Below are positions 51,926 through 60,787 of a stretch of 64,000 nt of DNA, piece after piece. The notes beneath the pieces were generated by a model, which saw only the letters and a list, made by a program, of their open reading frames with translations, did no database searches and was not told the DNA's origin. Numbering within the stretch: the stretch's first letter is position 1; each line of letters opens with the position of its first letter. Position numbers and translations under genes: made by a program. Source of the DNA: Aldersonia sp. NBC_00410 (GTDB lineage: Bacteria; Actinomycetota; Actinomycetes; Mycobacteriales; Mycobacteriaceae). The DNA is taken from the NCBI RefSeq assembly GCF_026342035.1, contig NZ_JAPENM010000007.1, positions 186,001 through 250,000 on the forward strand, in the 5' to 3' direction.

Positions 51926-52555
51926 GTGTCGCCGCATGAGCATGCGCTGGGCGCTGTGTCGCGCCGTGTCTCGAGTCCGCGGACCGCGGAATCCGATCTT
52001 CCCGGGCCCGCGCGGACCGACGCCGAACTCCTTGCCGCACACGTCTCCGGTGATCCACACGCGTTCGCGGAGTTGATGCGCCGCCATTACGACCATCTGT
52101 GGCAGACCGCATTGCGCACGTCGTATTCACGCGAGGACGCGGGCGACGCGCTGCAGGAGGCGTTGTTGTCTGCGCACCGCACTGCCGCTTCGTTCCGCGC
52201 GGACGCCGCGGTGCGCAGTTGGCTGCACCGGATCGTGGTCAATGCCTGCCTGGATCGGATCCGGCGCAACAAGGTCCGCCCGACCGTGCCGCTCGCCGAT
52301 GGGGACGAGCCGCGCGACGACCGTGATCCGATCGCCGATCTCGAGTTGTCGCTCGTGGTCCACCGAGCCTTGTTTATGCTGCCGCCCGATCAGCGGGCCG
52401 CAATCGTGGCGGTGGACATCGAGGGTTTCTCGGTCGCCGAGACGGCGCGCCTGCTCGACGTGCCCGCGGGCACGGTGAAGAGCCGCTGTGCGCGCGCCCG
52501 CCTGAAACTGGCCGGCATTCTCGAGCCGCTGCGCGATCCGCAAAATCGCTCCTGA
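51926..52555 (+). CDS. sigM: ECF sigma factor SigM
   Basis: A 209-residue group IV sigma factor. Region 2 is DPHAFAELMRRHYDHLWQTA and DAGDALQEALLSAHRTA; region 4 is LFMLPPDQRAAIVAVDIEGF and VPAGTVKSRCARARLKLAGI. Start GTG 51926 has GGAGGGGGG just upstream. Its position between murJ and the trxB cluster matches mycobacterial sigM, which controls secreted and surface-lipid genes. The anti-sigma gene follows 81 bases later. Confidence 0.93.
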   Translation: MSPHEHALGAVSRRVSSPRTAESDLPGPARTDAELLAAHVSGDPHAFAELMRRHYDHLWQTALRTSYSREDAGDALQEALLSAHRTAASFRADAAVRSWLHRIVVNACLDRIRRNKVRPTVPLADGDEPRDDRDPIADLELSLVVHRALFMLPPDQRAAIVAVDIEGFSVAETARLLDVPAGTVKSRCARARLKLAGILEPLRDPQNRS

Positions 52556-52636
52556 TTTTCCGGAACCGCACCGGATCATTGCGCGTCCTAGAAATTGAAG
52601 GGAAAATTGGGCGTTCTGCGCCGGAGAGGGGTGATC

Positions 52637-53347
52637 GTGAGCGTGTCGCTGCCTCGGCGCCCGATTCCCGATCATGTTCTGGCCGACCTGCACGCCCACA
52701 ACCTGCCATCCGAGGTCGAGCAGGAGCTTTGGCCTCTCGTCAAAGCGGATCCGGACGCGCTTCGGTTGCTCGACGCCCTCGATGACGTATCCGAGCGGCT
52801 GCGCCATATCGACGACGATGACGACGTGGCGCCGGCACCGGCGGACATTGTGGCGCGACTCGACTCCATCCTCGAAATGTGCACGGGCGACCAGCTCGCC
52901 TACGCCCGTTCCACCAGGAAGAATCCGCCCGGCCGGCCGTCGCGCCGCTGGGCAATCGGTGCCGCGGCCGCTGCGGCGGTCCTGATCCCACTGATCGTCA
53001 CCGTGGGAGTGCTGTCGACCGGGTCCGAGCACGATCCGGCGCCGATCATCGCGGCCCCGCCCGCGGGCACCGCAACGCCCGCTCTTTCGCACGAGACCAT
53101 GCTCGCCGCACTCGGACGCAATACGGTCGCCGGTCGCCTGGGCGATCGGACGACCCTTGCGGGATGCCTCGGCGCGGCCGGCGAATCCGGTGCCGTGCTC
53201 GGTTCGATCGACACCGACTATCAGGGCCGGGCCGGTGTACTCGTGCTCGTCGGGGGTATCCGCTCCGGCTCGATCACCGCCCTTATTCTCGATAACGAGT
53301 GCAGCGCGAACGATCCGCGCGTGCTCGCCCGCTCCGAACTGCGCTGA
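52637..53347 (+). CDS. rsmA: Anti-sigma factor of SigM (Rv3912-like)
   Basis: A 236-residue membrane protein. An acidic cytoplasmic part (VLADLHAHNLPSEVEQELWP, LLDALDDVSERLRHIDDDDD) is followed by one helix (AIGAAAAAAVLIPLIVTVGV) and an outside domain of about 110 residues with two or three Cys. No zinc ZAS motif is seen. Its position after sigM matches the mycobacterial anti-SigM gene. GTG 52637 is preferred, with GGAGAGGGG upstream at good distance; GTG 52631 is also possible. The symbol here means regulator of SigM, not the rRNA methylase. Confidence 0.82.
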   Translation: MSVSLPRRPIPDHVLADLHAHNLPSEVEQELWPLVKADPDALRLLDALDDVSERLRHIDDDDDVAPAPADIVARLDSILEMCTGDQLAYARSTRKNPPGRPSRRWAIGAAAAAAVLIPLIVTVGVLSTGSEHDPAPIIAAPPAGTATPALSHETMLAALGRNTVAGRLGDRTTLAGCLGAAGESGAVLGSIDTDYQGRAGVLVLVGGIRSGSITALILDNECSANDPRVLARSELR

Positions 53348-53414
53348 CCTCGTCCATCACGGCCAAACCGTGGCACGACGCACGCGTGATCGGCCGCACG
53401 CCGGTACCCACTCG

Positions 53415-53442
53415 GGGAACAACACGCCTTACTCTGGTGTTG
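53415..53442 (+). promoter_or_regulatory. Sigma-R/SigH-like promoter of trxB-trxA
   Basis: GGGAAC at 53415-53420 and GTTG at 53439-53442, separated by 18 bases, match the oxidative-stress sigma consensus (GGGAAT-N18-19-GTT in Streptomyces sigma-R, GGAAC-N-GTT in SigH). It lies 55 bases before the trxB ATG. Thioredoxin operons are classical targets of this sigma. Confidence 0.65.
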
Positions 53443-53497
53443 ACCGAACCGAGACTTAGCAGCACACCCTGACGTGCAAAACCATCGAGAGGCTCGT

Positions 53498-54478
53498 ATG
53501 ACCAACCCTGTTCACGAACTGATCATCGTCGGCTCGGGACCGGCCGGATATACGGCAGCCGTGTACGCCGCGCGTGCCGAGTTGAAGCCGCTGGTGTTCG
53601 AAGGGACCCAGTTCGGCGGCGCACTGATGACCACCACCGAGGTGGAGAACTTCCCCGGTTTCCGCGCGGGCATCATGGGCCCCGATCTGATGGAAGAGAT
53701 GCGCGAGCAGGCCAAGCGGTTCGGTGCGGATATCCGCACCGAAGACGTGGAGGCCATCGATCTGTCCGGTGATATCAAGACCGTCACCGTCGCCGGCGAG
53801 GAGTACGCAGCGCACGCGATCATCCTGGCCATGGGTGCGGCCGCACGGTACCTCGGCATCGACGGCGAGCAGACGCTGCTCGGCCGCGGCGTGAGCGCCT
53901 GCGCGACCTGCGACGGCTTCTTCTTCAAGGATCAGGACATCGCCGTCATCGGCGGTGGGGACTCGGCGATGGAGGAGGCCACCTTCCTCACCAAGTTCGC
54001 CCGCAGCGTGACGATCGTGCATCGTCGCGAGGAGTTCCGCGCCTCCCGCATCATGCTCGAGCGCGCCCGCGCCAACGAGAAGATCCGCTTTGTCACCAAC
54101 GCCACCGTCACGAGGGTGATCGGCGAGAACAGCGTCACCGGCGTCGAGCTCGAGGACACCCGCACCGGAGAGCGCAGCACGCTCGAGGTGACCGGCATGT
54201 TCGTCGCGATCGGCCATGACCCGCGCAGCGAACTGGTCAAGGGCCAGGTCGAGATCGACGACGCCGGTTACGTCCGAGTGCAGGCGCCCACCACCGCGAC
54301 CACGGTCGATGGCGTCTTCGCGGCCGGTGACCTCGTCGACCACACCTATCGGCAGGCGATCACCGCCGCAGGCACCGGTTGTGCCGCGGCCATCGACGCA
54401 GAGCGTTGGCTCTCCGATCGAGGCGATATCACCGCCAATACCGTTCGCCATGCCGAGGCCGACTCGGTGCGGGTCTGA
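53498..54478 (+). CDS. trxB: Thioredoxin reductase
   Basis: NADPH-dependent FAD enzyme that reduces thioredoxin. The 326-residue protein has the FAD motif [20 protein letters not shown], the redox-active [10 protein letters not shown] dithiol, the NADPH motif [15 protein letters not shown] and the C-terminal [13 protein letters not shown] 53498 follows GAGAGG. The thioredoxin gene lies 45 bases downstream, and a sigma-R/SigH-like promoter lies upstream, so both should rise under thiol stress. Confidence 0.96.
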   Translation: MTNPVHELIIVGSGPAGYTAAVYAARAELKPLVFEGTQFGGALMTTTEVENFPGFRAGIMGPDLMEEMREQAKRFGADIRTEDVEAIDLSGDIKTVTVAGEEYAAHAIILAMGAAARYLGIDGEQTLLGRGVSACATCDGFFFKDQDIAVIGGGDSAMEEATFLTKFARSVTIVHRREEFRASRIMLERARANEKIRFVTNATVTRVIGENSVTGVELEDTRTGERSTLEVTGMFVAIGHDPRSELVKGQVEIDDAGYVRVQAPTTATTVDGVFAAGDLVDHTYRQAITAAGTGCAAAIDAERWLSDRGDITANTVRHAEADSVRV

Positions 54479-54523
54479 TCCCGTTCCCCATACTCACCAT
54501 TCGAAAACAACAGGAGACACAAG

Positions 54524-54868
54524 GTGGCCGATAGCAAGACCTCCGAATCCGCGACCATCACGGTGACCGACGACTCGTTCGCCCAGGACGTCCTGGCCAG
54601 CGAGAAGCCGGTGCTCGTCGACTTCTGGGCCACCTGGTGCGGTCCCTGCAAGATGGTCGCCCCAGTCCTCGAAGAGATCGCGGCCGACCATTCCGCCAAG
54701 CTGACCGTCGCGAAGCTCGACATCGACGCCAACCCGAGCATCGCGCGCGACTACCAGATCATGTCGATCCCGACCATGATCCTGTTCGCCGAGGGCAAGC
54801 CTGCGAAGCAAATCGTCGGTGCCAAGGGCAAGGCAGCCCTGTTGCGCGAGCTCGAGGACATTCTCTAG
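54524..54868 (+). CDS. trxA: Thioredoxin
   Basis: A 114-residue thioredoxin with the canonical active site FWATWCGPCKM, the conserved DIDANPSIARDYQIMS and the cis-proline in SIPTMILF. GTG 54524 is preceded by AGGAGACACAAG. It is the electron acceptor of TrxB just upstream and is called trxC in M. tuberculosis. A strong hairpin 53 bases after the stop probably ends the transcript. Confidence 0.96.
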   Translation: MADSKTSESATITVTDDSFAQDVLASEKPVLVDFWATWCGPCKMVAPVLEEIAADHSAKLTVAKLDIDANPSIARDYQIMSIPTMILFAEGKPAKQIVGAKGKAALLRELEDIL

Positions 54869-54921
54869 CGAGTTCACCGGAAACCGTCAGTCGGTTCACC
54901 GGAAACATTGCCGCGCCGCAG

Positions 54922-54949
54922 TCGCGCGGATTCTCCGGAATCCGCGCGA
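54922..54949 (+). terminator. Hairpin downstream of trxA
   Basis: Perfect 12-base arms TCGCGCGGATTC (54922-54933) and GAATCCGCGCGA (54938-54949) with a TCCG loop, followed by a moderately T-rich tract (TTCTGCGAGAATCTTTCCC). This looks like the end of the sigM-to-trxA transcript before cwlM. The lack of a long T-run is common for high-GC actinobacteria. Confidence 0.6.
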
Positions 54950-55037
54950 TTCTGCGAGAATCTTTCCCTGTGCCGTGCGGCGACGGGTTCAATGGCACCG
55001 CCGTTCGCTATCCGCAATGTCGAGGAAGGCTCTCCCC

Positions 55038-56225
55038 ATGCACCGACTCCGCCGCGGCGATCGAGGCCCCGCCGTTGCCGAAGTCTGCGGCGCGTTGTCC
55101 GGTCTTGGTCTCCTCGACGACGGTGGCGGCGCGACCGGCAACGGGGACTACTGGCGCGCAACCGATGCCCTCTTCGATGACGTGCTCGACAGCGCCGTGC
55201 GGGCTTTCCAGCAGCAACGCGGGCTGCTCGTAGACGGCATCGTCGGTCCCGCGACCTACCGCGCTCTCAAGGAAGCCTCCTATCGACTCGGTGCCCGCAC
55301 CCTGATCTACCAGCTGTCAGCTCCGCTGTACGGGGACGACGTCGCCACGCTGCAACGACGCCTGCAGGATCTCGGTTTCTATGTCGACCGGATCGACGGC
55401 TTCTTCGGCTCGGTCACCCACGACGCGCTCAGTGCCTTCCAACGCGAAATCGGTCTGGCCGCGGACGGCATCTGCGGCCCGGACACATTGCGCTCGCTCG
55501 AACTGCTCGGGCCTCGCGTCACCGGCGGTAATCCCCACCGGATTTCGGAAGAGGAGTTGGTCCACCGATCCGGCCCGCAGCTCACCGGCAAGCGGATCGT
55601 CATCGATCCCGGGCTCGGCGGCCCGGACAAGGGCCTTTCGGTGCCGACCGAATTCGGTGACATGTACGAGTCGGAGATCCTGTGGGATCTCGCGAGCCGG
55701 CTCGAGGGCCGGATGGCCGCCACCGGGATGGAGACGTTCCTCTCGCGGCCGTGGGACGCCAACCCGAATGACGTCGAACGAGCCTCCACCGCAAACGGTT
55801 TCGATGCCGACCTGATGATCTCGCTGCGTTGTGCGCGCAGCGCCAGTCCGCTGGCCAACGGCGTCGCCGGCTTCCATTTCGGCAACTCGCACGGCTCGGC
55901 CTCGATGATCGGTCAGGTGCTTGCCGGATTCGTTCAGCGCGAAGTTGTGGCTCGAACTTCCTTGCAGGACTGCCGCACGCACGGCCGCACTTGGGATCTA
56001 CTGCGCCTCACCAAGATGCCGACGATCCAGGTAGACATCGGTTATCTCACCAACGAGTACGACGCGCAGATCCTGACCAATCCGCGCTACCGCGACGTGA
56101 TCGCCGAGGCGATCCTCATCTCGGTCAAGCGGCTGTACCTGCTCGGTCAGGACGACCAGCCCACGGGAACATACACATTCGCCGAACTACTCGCCGAGGA
56201 ACTCGCCGCAATCAACCGCGGCTGA
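55038..56225 (+). CDS. cwlM: CwlM, N-acetylmuramoyl-alanine amidase-like regulator
   Basis: A 395-residue protein with two peptidoglycan-binding repeats (AVRAFQQQRGLLVDGIVGPA; ALSAFQREIGLAADGICGP) and an Amidase_3 fold. The zinc site is broken: the expected DPGHGG is DPGLGG, the SxHxN region reads ISLRCARS, and the late catalytic Glu region is VDIGYLT. So it is a pseudo-amidase, as in mycobacteria, where cytoplasmic CwlM phosphorylated by PknB activates MurA and binds FhaA. There is no signal peptide. ATG 55038 follows GAGGAAGG; an in-frame ATG at 55017 would add seven residues. Confidence 0.92.
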   Translation: MHRLRRGDRGPAVAEVCGALSGLGLLDDGGGATGNGDYWRATDALFDDVLDSAVRAFQQQRGLLVDGIVGPATYRALKEASYRLGARTLIYQLSAPLYGDDVATLQRRLQDLGFYVDRIDGFFGSVTHDALSAFQREIGLAADGICGPDTLRSLELLGPRVTGGNPHRISEEELVHRSGPQLTGKRIVIDPGLGGPDKGLSVPTEFGDMYESEILWDLASRLEGRMAATGMETFLSRPWDANPNDVERASTANGFDADLMISLRCARSASPLANGVAGFHFGNSHGSASMIGQVLAGFVQREVVARTSLQDCRTHGRTWDLLRLTKMPTIQVDIGYLTNEYDAQILTNPRYRDVIAEAILISVKRLYLLGQDDQPTGTYTFAELLAEELAAINRG

Positions 56226-56247
56226 GCCGTTCGGGGATAACCGCCCT

Positions 56248-56967
56248 TCAGCAGGATCCGACCATCACTCGTTCTTCGGTGAGGGCGGCCGCGGCGAGTA
56301 GCTGATCGAGTGCGTGCTCGACATCGGCCTTCCATCCGTGATCGGTGTCGAGCTCGAGCCGCAGCCTCGGATAGAGGTGGTGCGGTGCAACCACTTCGAA
56401 TCCCACCTCCTCGAGGAAGTCGGCGCCGATCATGCAGGTCTCCGGCGAGCACTCCCGCGATGCCGTCGCGAGCGGGCCATCCGGAGCGGTTTCGATTGCC
56501 ACACCGTCGGAACGGTTACCGAATGCCTCGAGGGCGCGCACACCCCGGCGCACCAAATCCGCAATGACCGCCTGCACGAGCAGACGTGACAACTCGTCGG
56601 CGTCGTTGCCGTGCAACGCCGCCCCGGTGCCACCCACTCCCTCGAGGCGAAGGGTGGTGAGTAGCACCGCATCCGAGCTCACCGGCGAGGTGGGAAAGTG
56701 ATTCGCTCGTGGCACTGAGCCCGGCGGTGAGTAGATCGCACAACCCGCCGGCCGGCCGTCGCTCATCGCGAGCTGTCCGCACGACCCCCACTCGAGCATG
56801 ACCATGGACAGCCAGGCTTCCTTTTCGAATACCGGATCCGAGACATTCTGGCCATTCGCGACATTCGGCTCGACTTCCCAGAACAGACATCGCCGAGAAT
56901 GCATCGGAAGGTTGTCCACCCCGTCGAGGGTCAGTGCTGAAACGCTGAGGGACACGGCTCTACTCAC
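56248..56967 (-). CDS. Conserved protein of unknown function (Rv3916c-like)
   Basis: A 239-residue protein with GNAT-like features: SMVMLEWGSCGQLAMSDGRP, ATYSPPGSVPR-type strand, LLVQAVIADLVRRGVRALEAFG and CMIGADFLEEVGFEVV look like the core of an acetyltransferase fold. The position between cwlM and parB matches Rv3916c, which has no established role. The start is set at GTG 56965-56967; the frame is open 15 codons further up. It is convergent with cwlM. Confidence 0.8.
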   Translation of the reverse strand: MSRAVSLSVSALTLDGVDNLPMHSRRCLFWEVEPNVANGQNVSDPVFEKEAWLSMVMLEWGSCGQLAMSDGRPAGCAIYSPPGSVPRANHFPTSPVSSDAVLLTTLRLEGVGGTGAALHGNDADELSRLLVQAVIADLVRRGVRALEAFGNRSDGVAIETAPDGPLATASRECSPETCMIGADFLEEVGFEVVAPHHLYPRLRLELDTDHGWKADVEHALDQLLAAAALTEERVMVGSC

Positions 56968-57076
56968 GCTCCGGTCACGATTGCGGCCCCGCGGCGACTC
57001 GGCTTGTGCCACAACACCTTCGAGCGATCTGTCACAGTGACGTTATTGCCGTGGGTGTCGGGACCTGGATAAACAC

Positions 57077-58102
57077 TCATAGATTCGGCGGATCTTGCTC
57101 CATCAGGGCGATAATTCGTTGCAGGTCGTCGACCGACCCGAACTCCACCACAATCTTCCCCTTCCGCTTCCCGAGGCTCACGGTCACGCGCGTATCGAAG
57201 GAATTCGACAGCCGCTCGGCCACGTCCTGGAGACCAGGCATCTGAATCTGTCGTCTGCGTGCGGGAGTTGGCGAGTCGGTGTCGTCGGCGCGGTTGGCCA
57301 GCGTCACCGCCTCCTCGGTTGCACGCACGGACATTCCCTCGGCCACGATGCGCGCTGCCAGTGCCTCCTGCGCGTCGGCACCGGCCTCGAGCGACAGCAG
57401 TGCCCGCGCGTGTCCGGCGGACAACACACCGGCCGCCACCCGGCGTTGCACCGGGATCGGCAGCTTCAACAGCCGAATCATGTTGGTTACCACCGGCCGC
57501 GAGCGACCGAGTCGGGTCGCGAGTTCCTCGTGGGTGACCTCGAACTCCTCGAGCAACTGCTGATAGGCAGCAGCCTCTTCCAGCGGGTTGAGCTGTACCC
57601 GATGAATGTTCTCGAGCAGCGCGTCGCGCAGCATCGAGCCGTCGGTTGTCTCCCGAACGATGGCGGGAATCGCCGAGAGCCCGGCTTCCTGGGCTGCGCG
57701 CCAACGCCGTTCGCCCATGACGATCTGGTACGACTCGGCACCCGTTCGGCGAACCACGATCGGCTGCATGAGGCCGAATTCGCGGATCGAATGCACCAAC
57801 TCGGCGAGCGATTCCTCGTCGAAGACCTGGCGTGGCTGACGCGGGTTGGGTTCGATCTGGTTCGGCGGAATCTCCCGGTACACGGCACCGGTGGGGGAGA
57901 GGTCCGCTTCGCCGGCGGCACCGGAGCTCGTCCGCCGGCCGGACGTGACGAGCGTGCTACCCGCCGCGGAGCGGTCACCGTGCCGCTCGACACCGATGAC
58001 CACATCCGCCGCCGCTCTGCCCAGTCCGCTGTGCGATTCCGGACCAGTCGGGATCAGCGCCGCTAGTCCACGGCCGAGTCCACCTTTGCGCGTTTGACTC
58101 AT
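57077..58102 (-). CDS. parB: Chromosome partitioning protein ParB
   Basis: A 341-residue CTP-dependent DNA clamp that loads at parS and spreads. It shows [11 protein letters not shown] at the start, the CTP/arginine patch [12 protein letters not shown] and [20 protein letters not shown], and the helix-turn-helix [23 protein letters not shown]-terminal dimerisation segment follows. It lies three bases after the parA stop on the same strand. Two parS sites are within 1.8 kb upstream. Confidence 0.96.
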   Translation of the reverse strand: MSQTRKGGLGRGLAALIPTGPESHSGLGRAAADVVIGVERHGDRSAAGSTLVTSGRRTSSGAAGEADLSPTGAVYREIPPNQIEPNPRQPRQVFDEESLAELVHSIREFGLMQPIVVRRTGAESYQIVMGERRWRAAQEAGLSAIPAIVRETTDGSMLRDALLENIHRVQLNPLEEAAAYQQLLEEFEVTHEELATRLGRSRPVVTNMIRLLKLPIPVQRRVAAGVLSAGHARALLSLEAGADAQEALAARIVAEGMSVRATEEAVTLANRADDTDSPTPARRRQIQMPGLQDVAERLSNSFDTRVTVSLGKRKGKIVVEFGSVDDLQRIIALMEQDPPNL

Positions 58103-58105
58103 CGA

Positions 58106-59155
58106 TCAGTACGCCCTTTCCACTGCCACACCTGACTGCCCGGCCACACCGGTCTCTGCCGCCACACCACTTGTGGCAGTTCGCGCGGCCAACTCCCGGC
58201 CCGCGTCGAGATAGCTCATCGCTCCACGTGAACCGGGGTCGTAGTCAAGCACCGTCGTACCGAACCCGGGTGCCTCGGAGACCTTCACGCTGCGCGGGAT
58301 CACCGAGCGCAGCACGATATCGCCGAAGTGTCCACGCACCTCGGCCGCCACCTGATCGGCGAGCTTGGTCCGCCCGTCGTACATCGTCAGGATCACGGTC
58401 GAGACGTGGAGGTCGCGGTTCAGGTGCGACTGCACCAAATCGATATTTCGCAGTAGCTGCCCTACGCCCTCGAGGGCGTAGTACTCGCATTGGATCGGGA
58501 TCAACACCTCGTTTGCCGCGACGAGCGCGTTGACGGTGAGCAGGCCGAGCGAAGGGGGGCAGTCGATGAGGACGAAGTCCACGCCGCGGGCGTCGAGGAC
58601 CTCGGCGGAGAGTGCGGTTTTCAGTCGGCCTTCCCGCGCCACCATGGAGACCAGTTCGATCTCTGCACCGGCGAGGTCGATGGTGGCTGGAATGCACAAC
58701 AGCCGTTCGTTGTGCGGACTCTGCTGAATCGCCTCGCCCATCCCGATCTCGCCGAGCAGCATTTCGTAGCTCGAGGCGACGCCCGCGCGGTGATCCACAC
58801 CGAGTGCCGTGCTGGCGTTGCCCTGCGGGTCGAGATCGATGACGAGAGCAGTGAGCCCCTGCAGCGCCAATGCCGCGGCGAGGTTGACGGCCGTGGTGGT
58901 CTTGCCAACGCCACCCTTCTGGTTGGCGATCGTGATCACCCGGCGAGTAGTCGGCTTCGGTAGGTCCGTCGCCGAATCCGGGTGGAGGACCTGACTGGCC
59001 CGGTGCGCGGCGGCGCCGATCGGGGTGTCGTTGAGGGAAAGGCCGTCGTAGGGATCGTCCCCGTATTCGGCCGCGAAGTCGTCGTGTTCTGCCCCCTCCT
59101 CGGGACCTGGTGCGCTCGTTTCACGTGAAACGTCGGCCGTGGGACCGTCGGGCAT
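58106..59155 (-). CDS. parA: Chromosome partitioning ATPase ParA
   Basis: A 349-residue Walker-type ATPase that moves ParB-parS complexes. The deviant Walker A is ANQKGGVGKTTTAVN, Walker A' VIDLDPQGNASTALG, Walker B FVLIDCPPSLGLL. An acidic extension of about 75 residues (DDFAAEYGDDPYDGLSLND) precedes the domain, as in mycobacteria. ATG 59153-59155 with AAGGAG upstream is preferred to the TTG before it. A parS site lies inside its 5' end, translated as VSRET. Confidence 0.96.
   Translation of the reverse strand: MPDGPTADVSRETSAPGPEEGAEHDDFAAEYGDDPYDGLSLNDTPIGAAAHRASQVLHPDSATDLPKPTTRRVITIANQKGGVGKTTTAVNLAAALALQGLTALVIDLDPQGNASTALGVDHRAGVASSYEMLLGEIGMGEAIQQSPHNERLLCIPATIDLAGAEIELVSMVAREGRLKTALSAEVLDARGVDFVLIDCPPSLGLLTVNALVAANEVLIPIQCEYYALEGVGQLLRNIDLVQSHLNRDLHVSTVILTMYDGRTKLADQVAAEVRGHFGDIVLRSVIPRSVKVSEAPGFGTTVLDYDPGSRGAMSYLDAGRELAARTATSGVAAETGVAGQSGVAVERAY
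59118..59131. promoter_or_regulatory. parS site within parA
   Basis: GTTTCACGTGAAAC, a perfect 14-base match to the bacterial parS core, inside the parA N-terminal coding region. It is the ParB loading site near the origin. Confidence 0.95.
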
Positions 59156-59208
59156 CAATCACTCCTTCGAGATAGAACACAGCACGATCTTGATCTCGAC
59201 CGGTTGGG

Positions 59209-59883
59209 TCACCGTCGATGGTGTCTACGGGGGAGCCTCTCCGCGCGAACAACAATGGTCGGCGTTGGCACAACGTCACCTCCGCACTCGAGTATCTCTA
59301 GCTTGCCAGCACCCGCGTCTGTTAGGGAAGCAGCCTCGCGCGCGAGTTCCTCACTCGCAGAAGATCCTTTCAGCGCAAGCATCCGTCCATGATCGTGCAC
59401 CAACGGAAGACACCACTTCGCGAGCTTTCCGAGAGGGGCGACCGCCCGAGAAACGGCCGCATCCGCCCCGCCGGCTTCCTTGACGACACCTGGCTGCTCC
59501 GCGCGGCCGCGGACCACCACGATGGGCAGCCCCGCCGCTTCGATGAACTCGACGAGGAACTTGGTCCGCCGCAGCAACGGCTCGACCAGAGTCACCCGAA
59601 GGTCCGGGCGCGCGATGGCCAGGGGAATACCGGGCAGTCCGGCACCGCTGCCCACATCCACAACCGTTTCGCCCTCGCCCAGCAACTCTGCCACGACTGC
59701 ACAGTTGAGAATGTGACGCTCCCACAACCGGGGAACCTCCCGAGGACCGATCAACCCGCGAACCACACCGTCCGTCGCCAGGGCGTCCCAATACTGTTGC
59801 GCCAACTCGAGGCGATCGCCGAAGACTGCGGTCGCGCTCGCTGGGGGCCGCCGGTCCGCTGCGTCTGGTTCCACGTGAAACAT
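59209..59883 (-). CDS. rsmG: 16S rRNA m7G527 methyltransferase RsmG (GidB)
   Basis: Methylates G527 of 16S rRNA using SAM; loss gives low-level streptomycin resistance in related species. The 224-residue protein has [18 protein letters not shown], the SAM motif [17 protein letters not shown] and the conserved [18 protein letters not shown]. It begins MFHVEPD, where a parS site overlaps the first codons. It is followed 53 bases later by parA on the same strand. Confidence 0.95.
   Translation of the reverse strand: MFHVEPDAADRRPPASATAVFGDRLELAQQYWDALATDGVVRGLIGPREVPRLWERHILNCAVVAELLGEGETVVDVGSGAGLPGIPLAIARPDLRVTLVEPLLRRTKFLVEFIEAAGLPIVVVRGRAEQPGVVKEAGGADAAVSRAVAPLGKLAKWCLPLVHDHGRMLALKGSSASEELAREAASLTDAGAGKLEILECGGDVVPTPTIVVRAERLPRRHHRR
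59868..59881. promoter_or_regulatory. parS site at the rsmG start
   Basis: GTTCCACGTGAAAC, one base off the perfect core at position 4, which is degenerate in the Bacillus consensus TGTTNCACGTGAAACA. It overlaps the rsmG start codon region. Confidence 0.85.
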
Positions 59884-59979
59884 CCTCCGTCCATCCCCAC
59901 CGGCCCCCGCAAATCACATCAGGGTAATTCGGCGTTGGGAGCACTGAACTGCCCCCGGACTTCCCCGAAAGCACTGAAA

Positions 59980-60006
59980 AGGCCCCCGGACTTCCGCCGG
60001 GGGCCT
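59980..60006 (-). terminator. Intrinsic terminator after jag
   Basis: Perfect 10-base arms AGGCCCCCGG (59980-59989) and CCGGGGGCCT (59997-60006) with a 7-base loop. On the minus strand the stem is followed by TTTTC. It lies 88 bases beyond the jag stop, so it ends the rpmH-to-jag transcript. A partial copy of the left arm and flank occurs 30 bases lower (59941-59966), perhaps a duplicated terminator. Confidence 0.8.
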
Positions 60007-60093
60007 CCTCATACTTCCACTCGCGGGCCGCGAATGACACGCCACGCTTCGTCGGCGAATGAAACAACTCGCGGGTAGCGGATGGGATAACAG

Positions 60094-60738
60094 TCAGTCG
60101 CGAATGACAACGACTCGACGCGACGGTTCCGCGCCTTCGCTCTCACTGGACACACCATCGACGGCGGCGACCGCGTCGTGCACGATCTTGCGCTCGAACG
60201 GCGTCATCGGCGAGAGAACCTCACGGTCGCCGCCGGCGAGCACGCGCTCCGCCGCTTCCCGGCCGATCGCAGTGAGATCCTCGCGCCGCTTCGCGCGCCA
60301 GCCCGCGACATCCAGCATCAGCCGACTGCGATCCCCGGTGGTCTGCTGCACGGCCAGGCGGGTGAGCTCCTGCAATGCGTCGAGCACCTCGCCCTTGCGG
60401 CCGACGAGCTTTGTCAGGTCGCTGCCACCGTCGATGCTCACCACGGCCCGGTCACCCTCGACATCGAGGTCGATGTCGCCGTCGAAGTCGAGGACATCCA
60501 GGAGTTGCTCGAGGTAGTCGCCGGCGATCTCGCCTTCCTCGATCAACGCGTCTTCGGCGTCGCCCTCCTGATCTTCTTCCGCGTCGATATCCGTCCCGAC
60601 ACTTGCGTCGGTCTCGGTGTCACCAGCGACACTCGCGTCGGTGTCGACACCCGCCGACTCGACGTCCTCCGCCGCCATATCCGCCGTCGAAATCACAGCC
60701 TCATCGCCTCCGTCGTCTGTCATGGTCTGCTCGGTCAT
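60094..60738 (-). CDS. jag: Jag/KhpB RNA-binding protein
   Basis: A 214-residue protein: a very acidic, Thr/Asp-rich N-terminal third (ASVAGDTETDASVGTDIDAE), a KH domain (ALVSIDGGSD-type strand, LTKLVGRKGEVLDALQELTR) and a C-terminal R3H domain (REVLSPMTPFERKIVHDAVA). KhpB/EloR proteins bind RNA and affect cell elongation; in this neighbourhood the gene always follows yidC. ATG 60736-60738. Confidence 0.93.
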   Translation of the reverse strand: MTEQTMTDDGGDEAVISTADMAAEDVESAGVDTDASVAGDTETDASVGTDIDAEEDQEGDAEDALIEEGEIAGDYLEQLLDVLDFDGDIDLDVEGDRAVVSIDGGSDLTKLVGRKGEVLDALQELTRLAVQQTTGDRSRLMLDVAGWRAKRREDLTAIGREAAERVLAGGDREVLSPMTPFERKIVHDAVAAVDGVSSESEGAEPSRRVVVIRD

Positions 60739-60787
60739 AGCCGTCTTCTCTCGTCACGCCTCACCCGCCGCCGCACGGCGACGCGGC

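Noticed and set aside
58226-58239. CACGTGAA core in parA that recalls parS
   Set aside because: Three mismatches to the 14-base core; unlikely to bind ParB.
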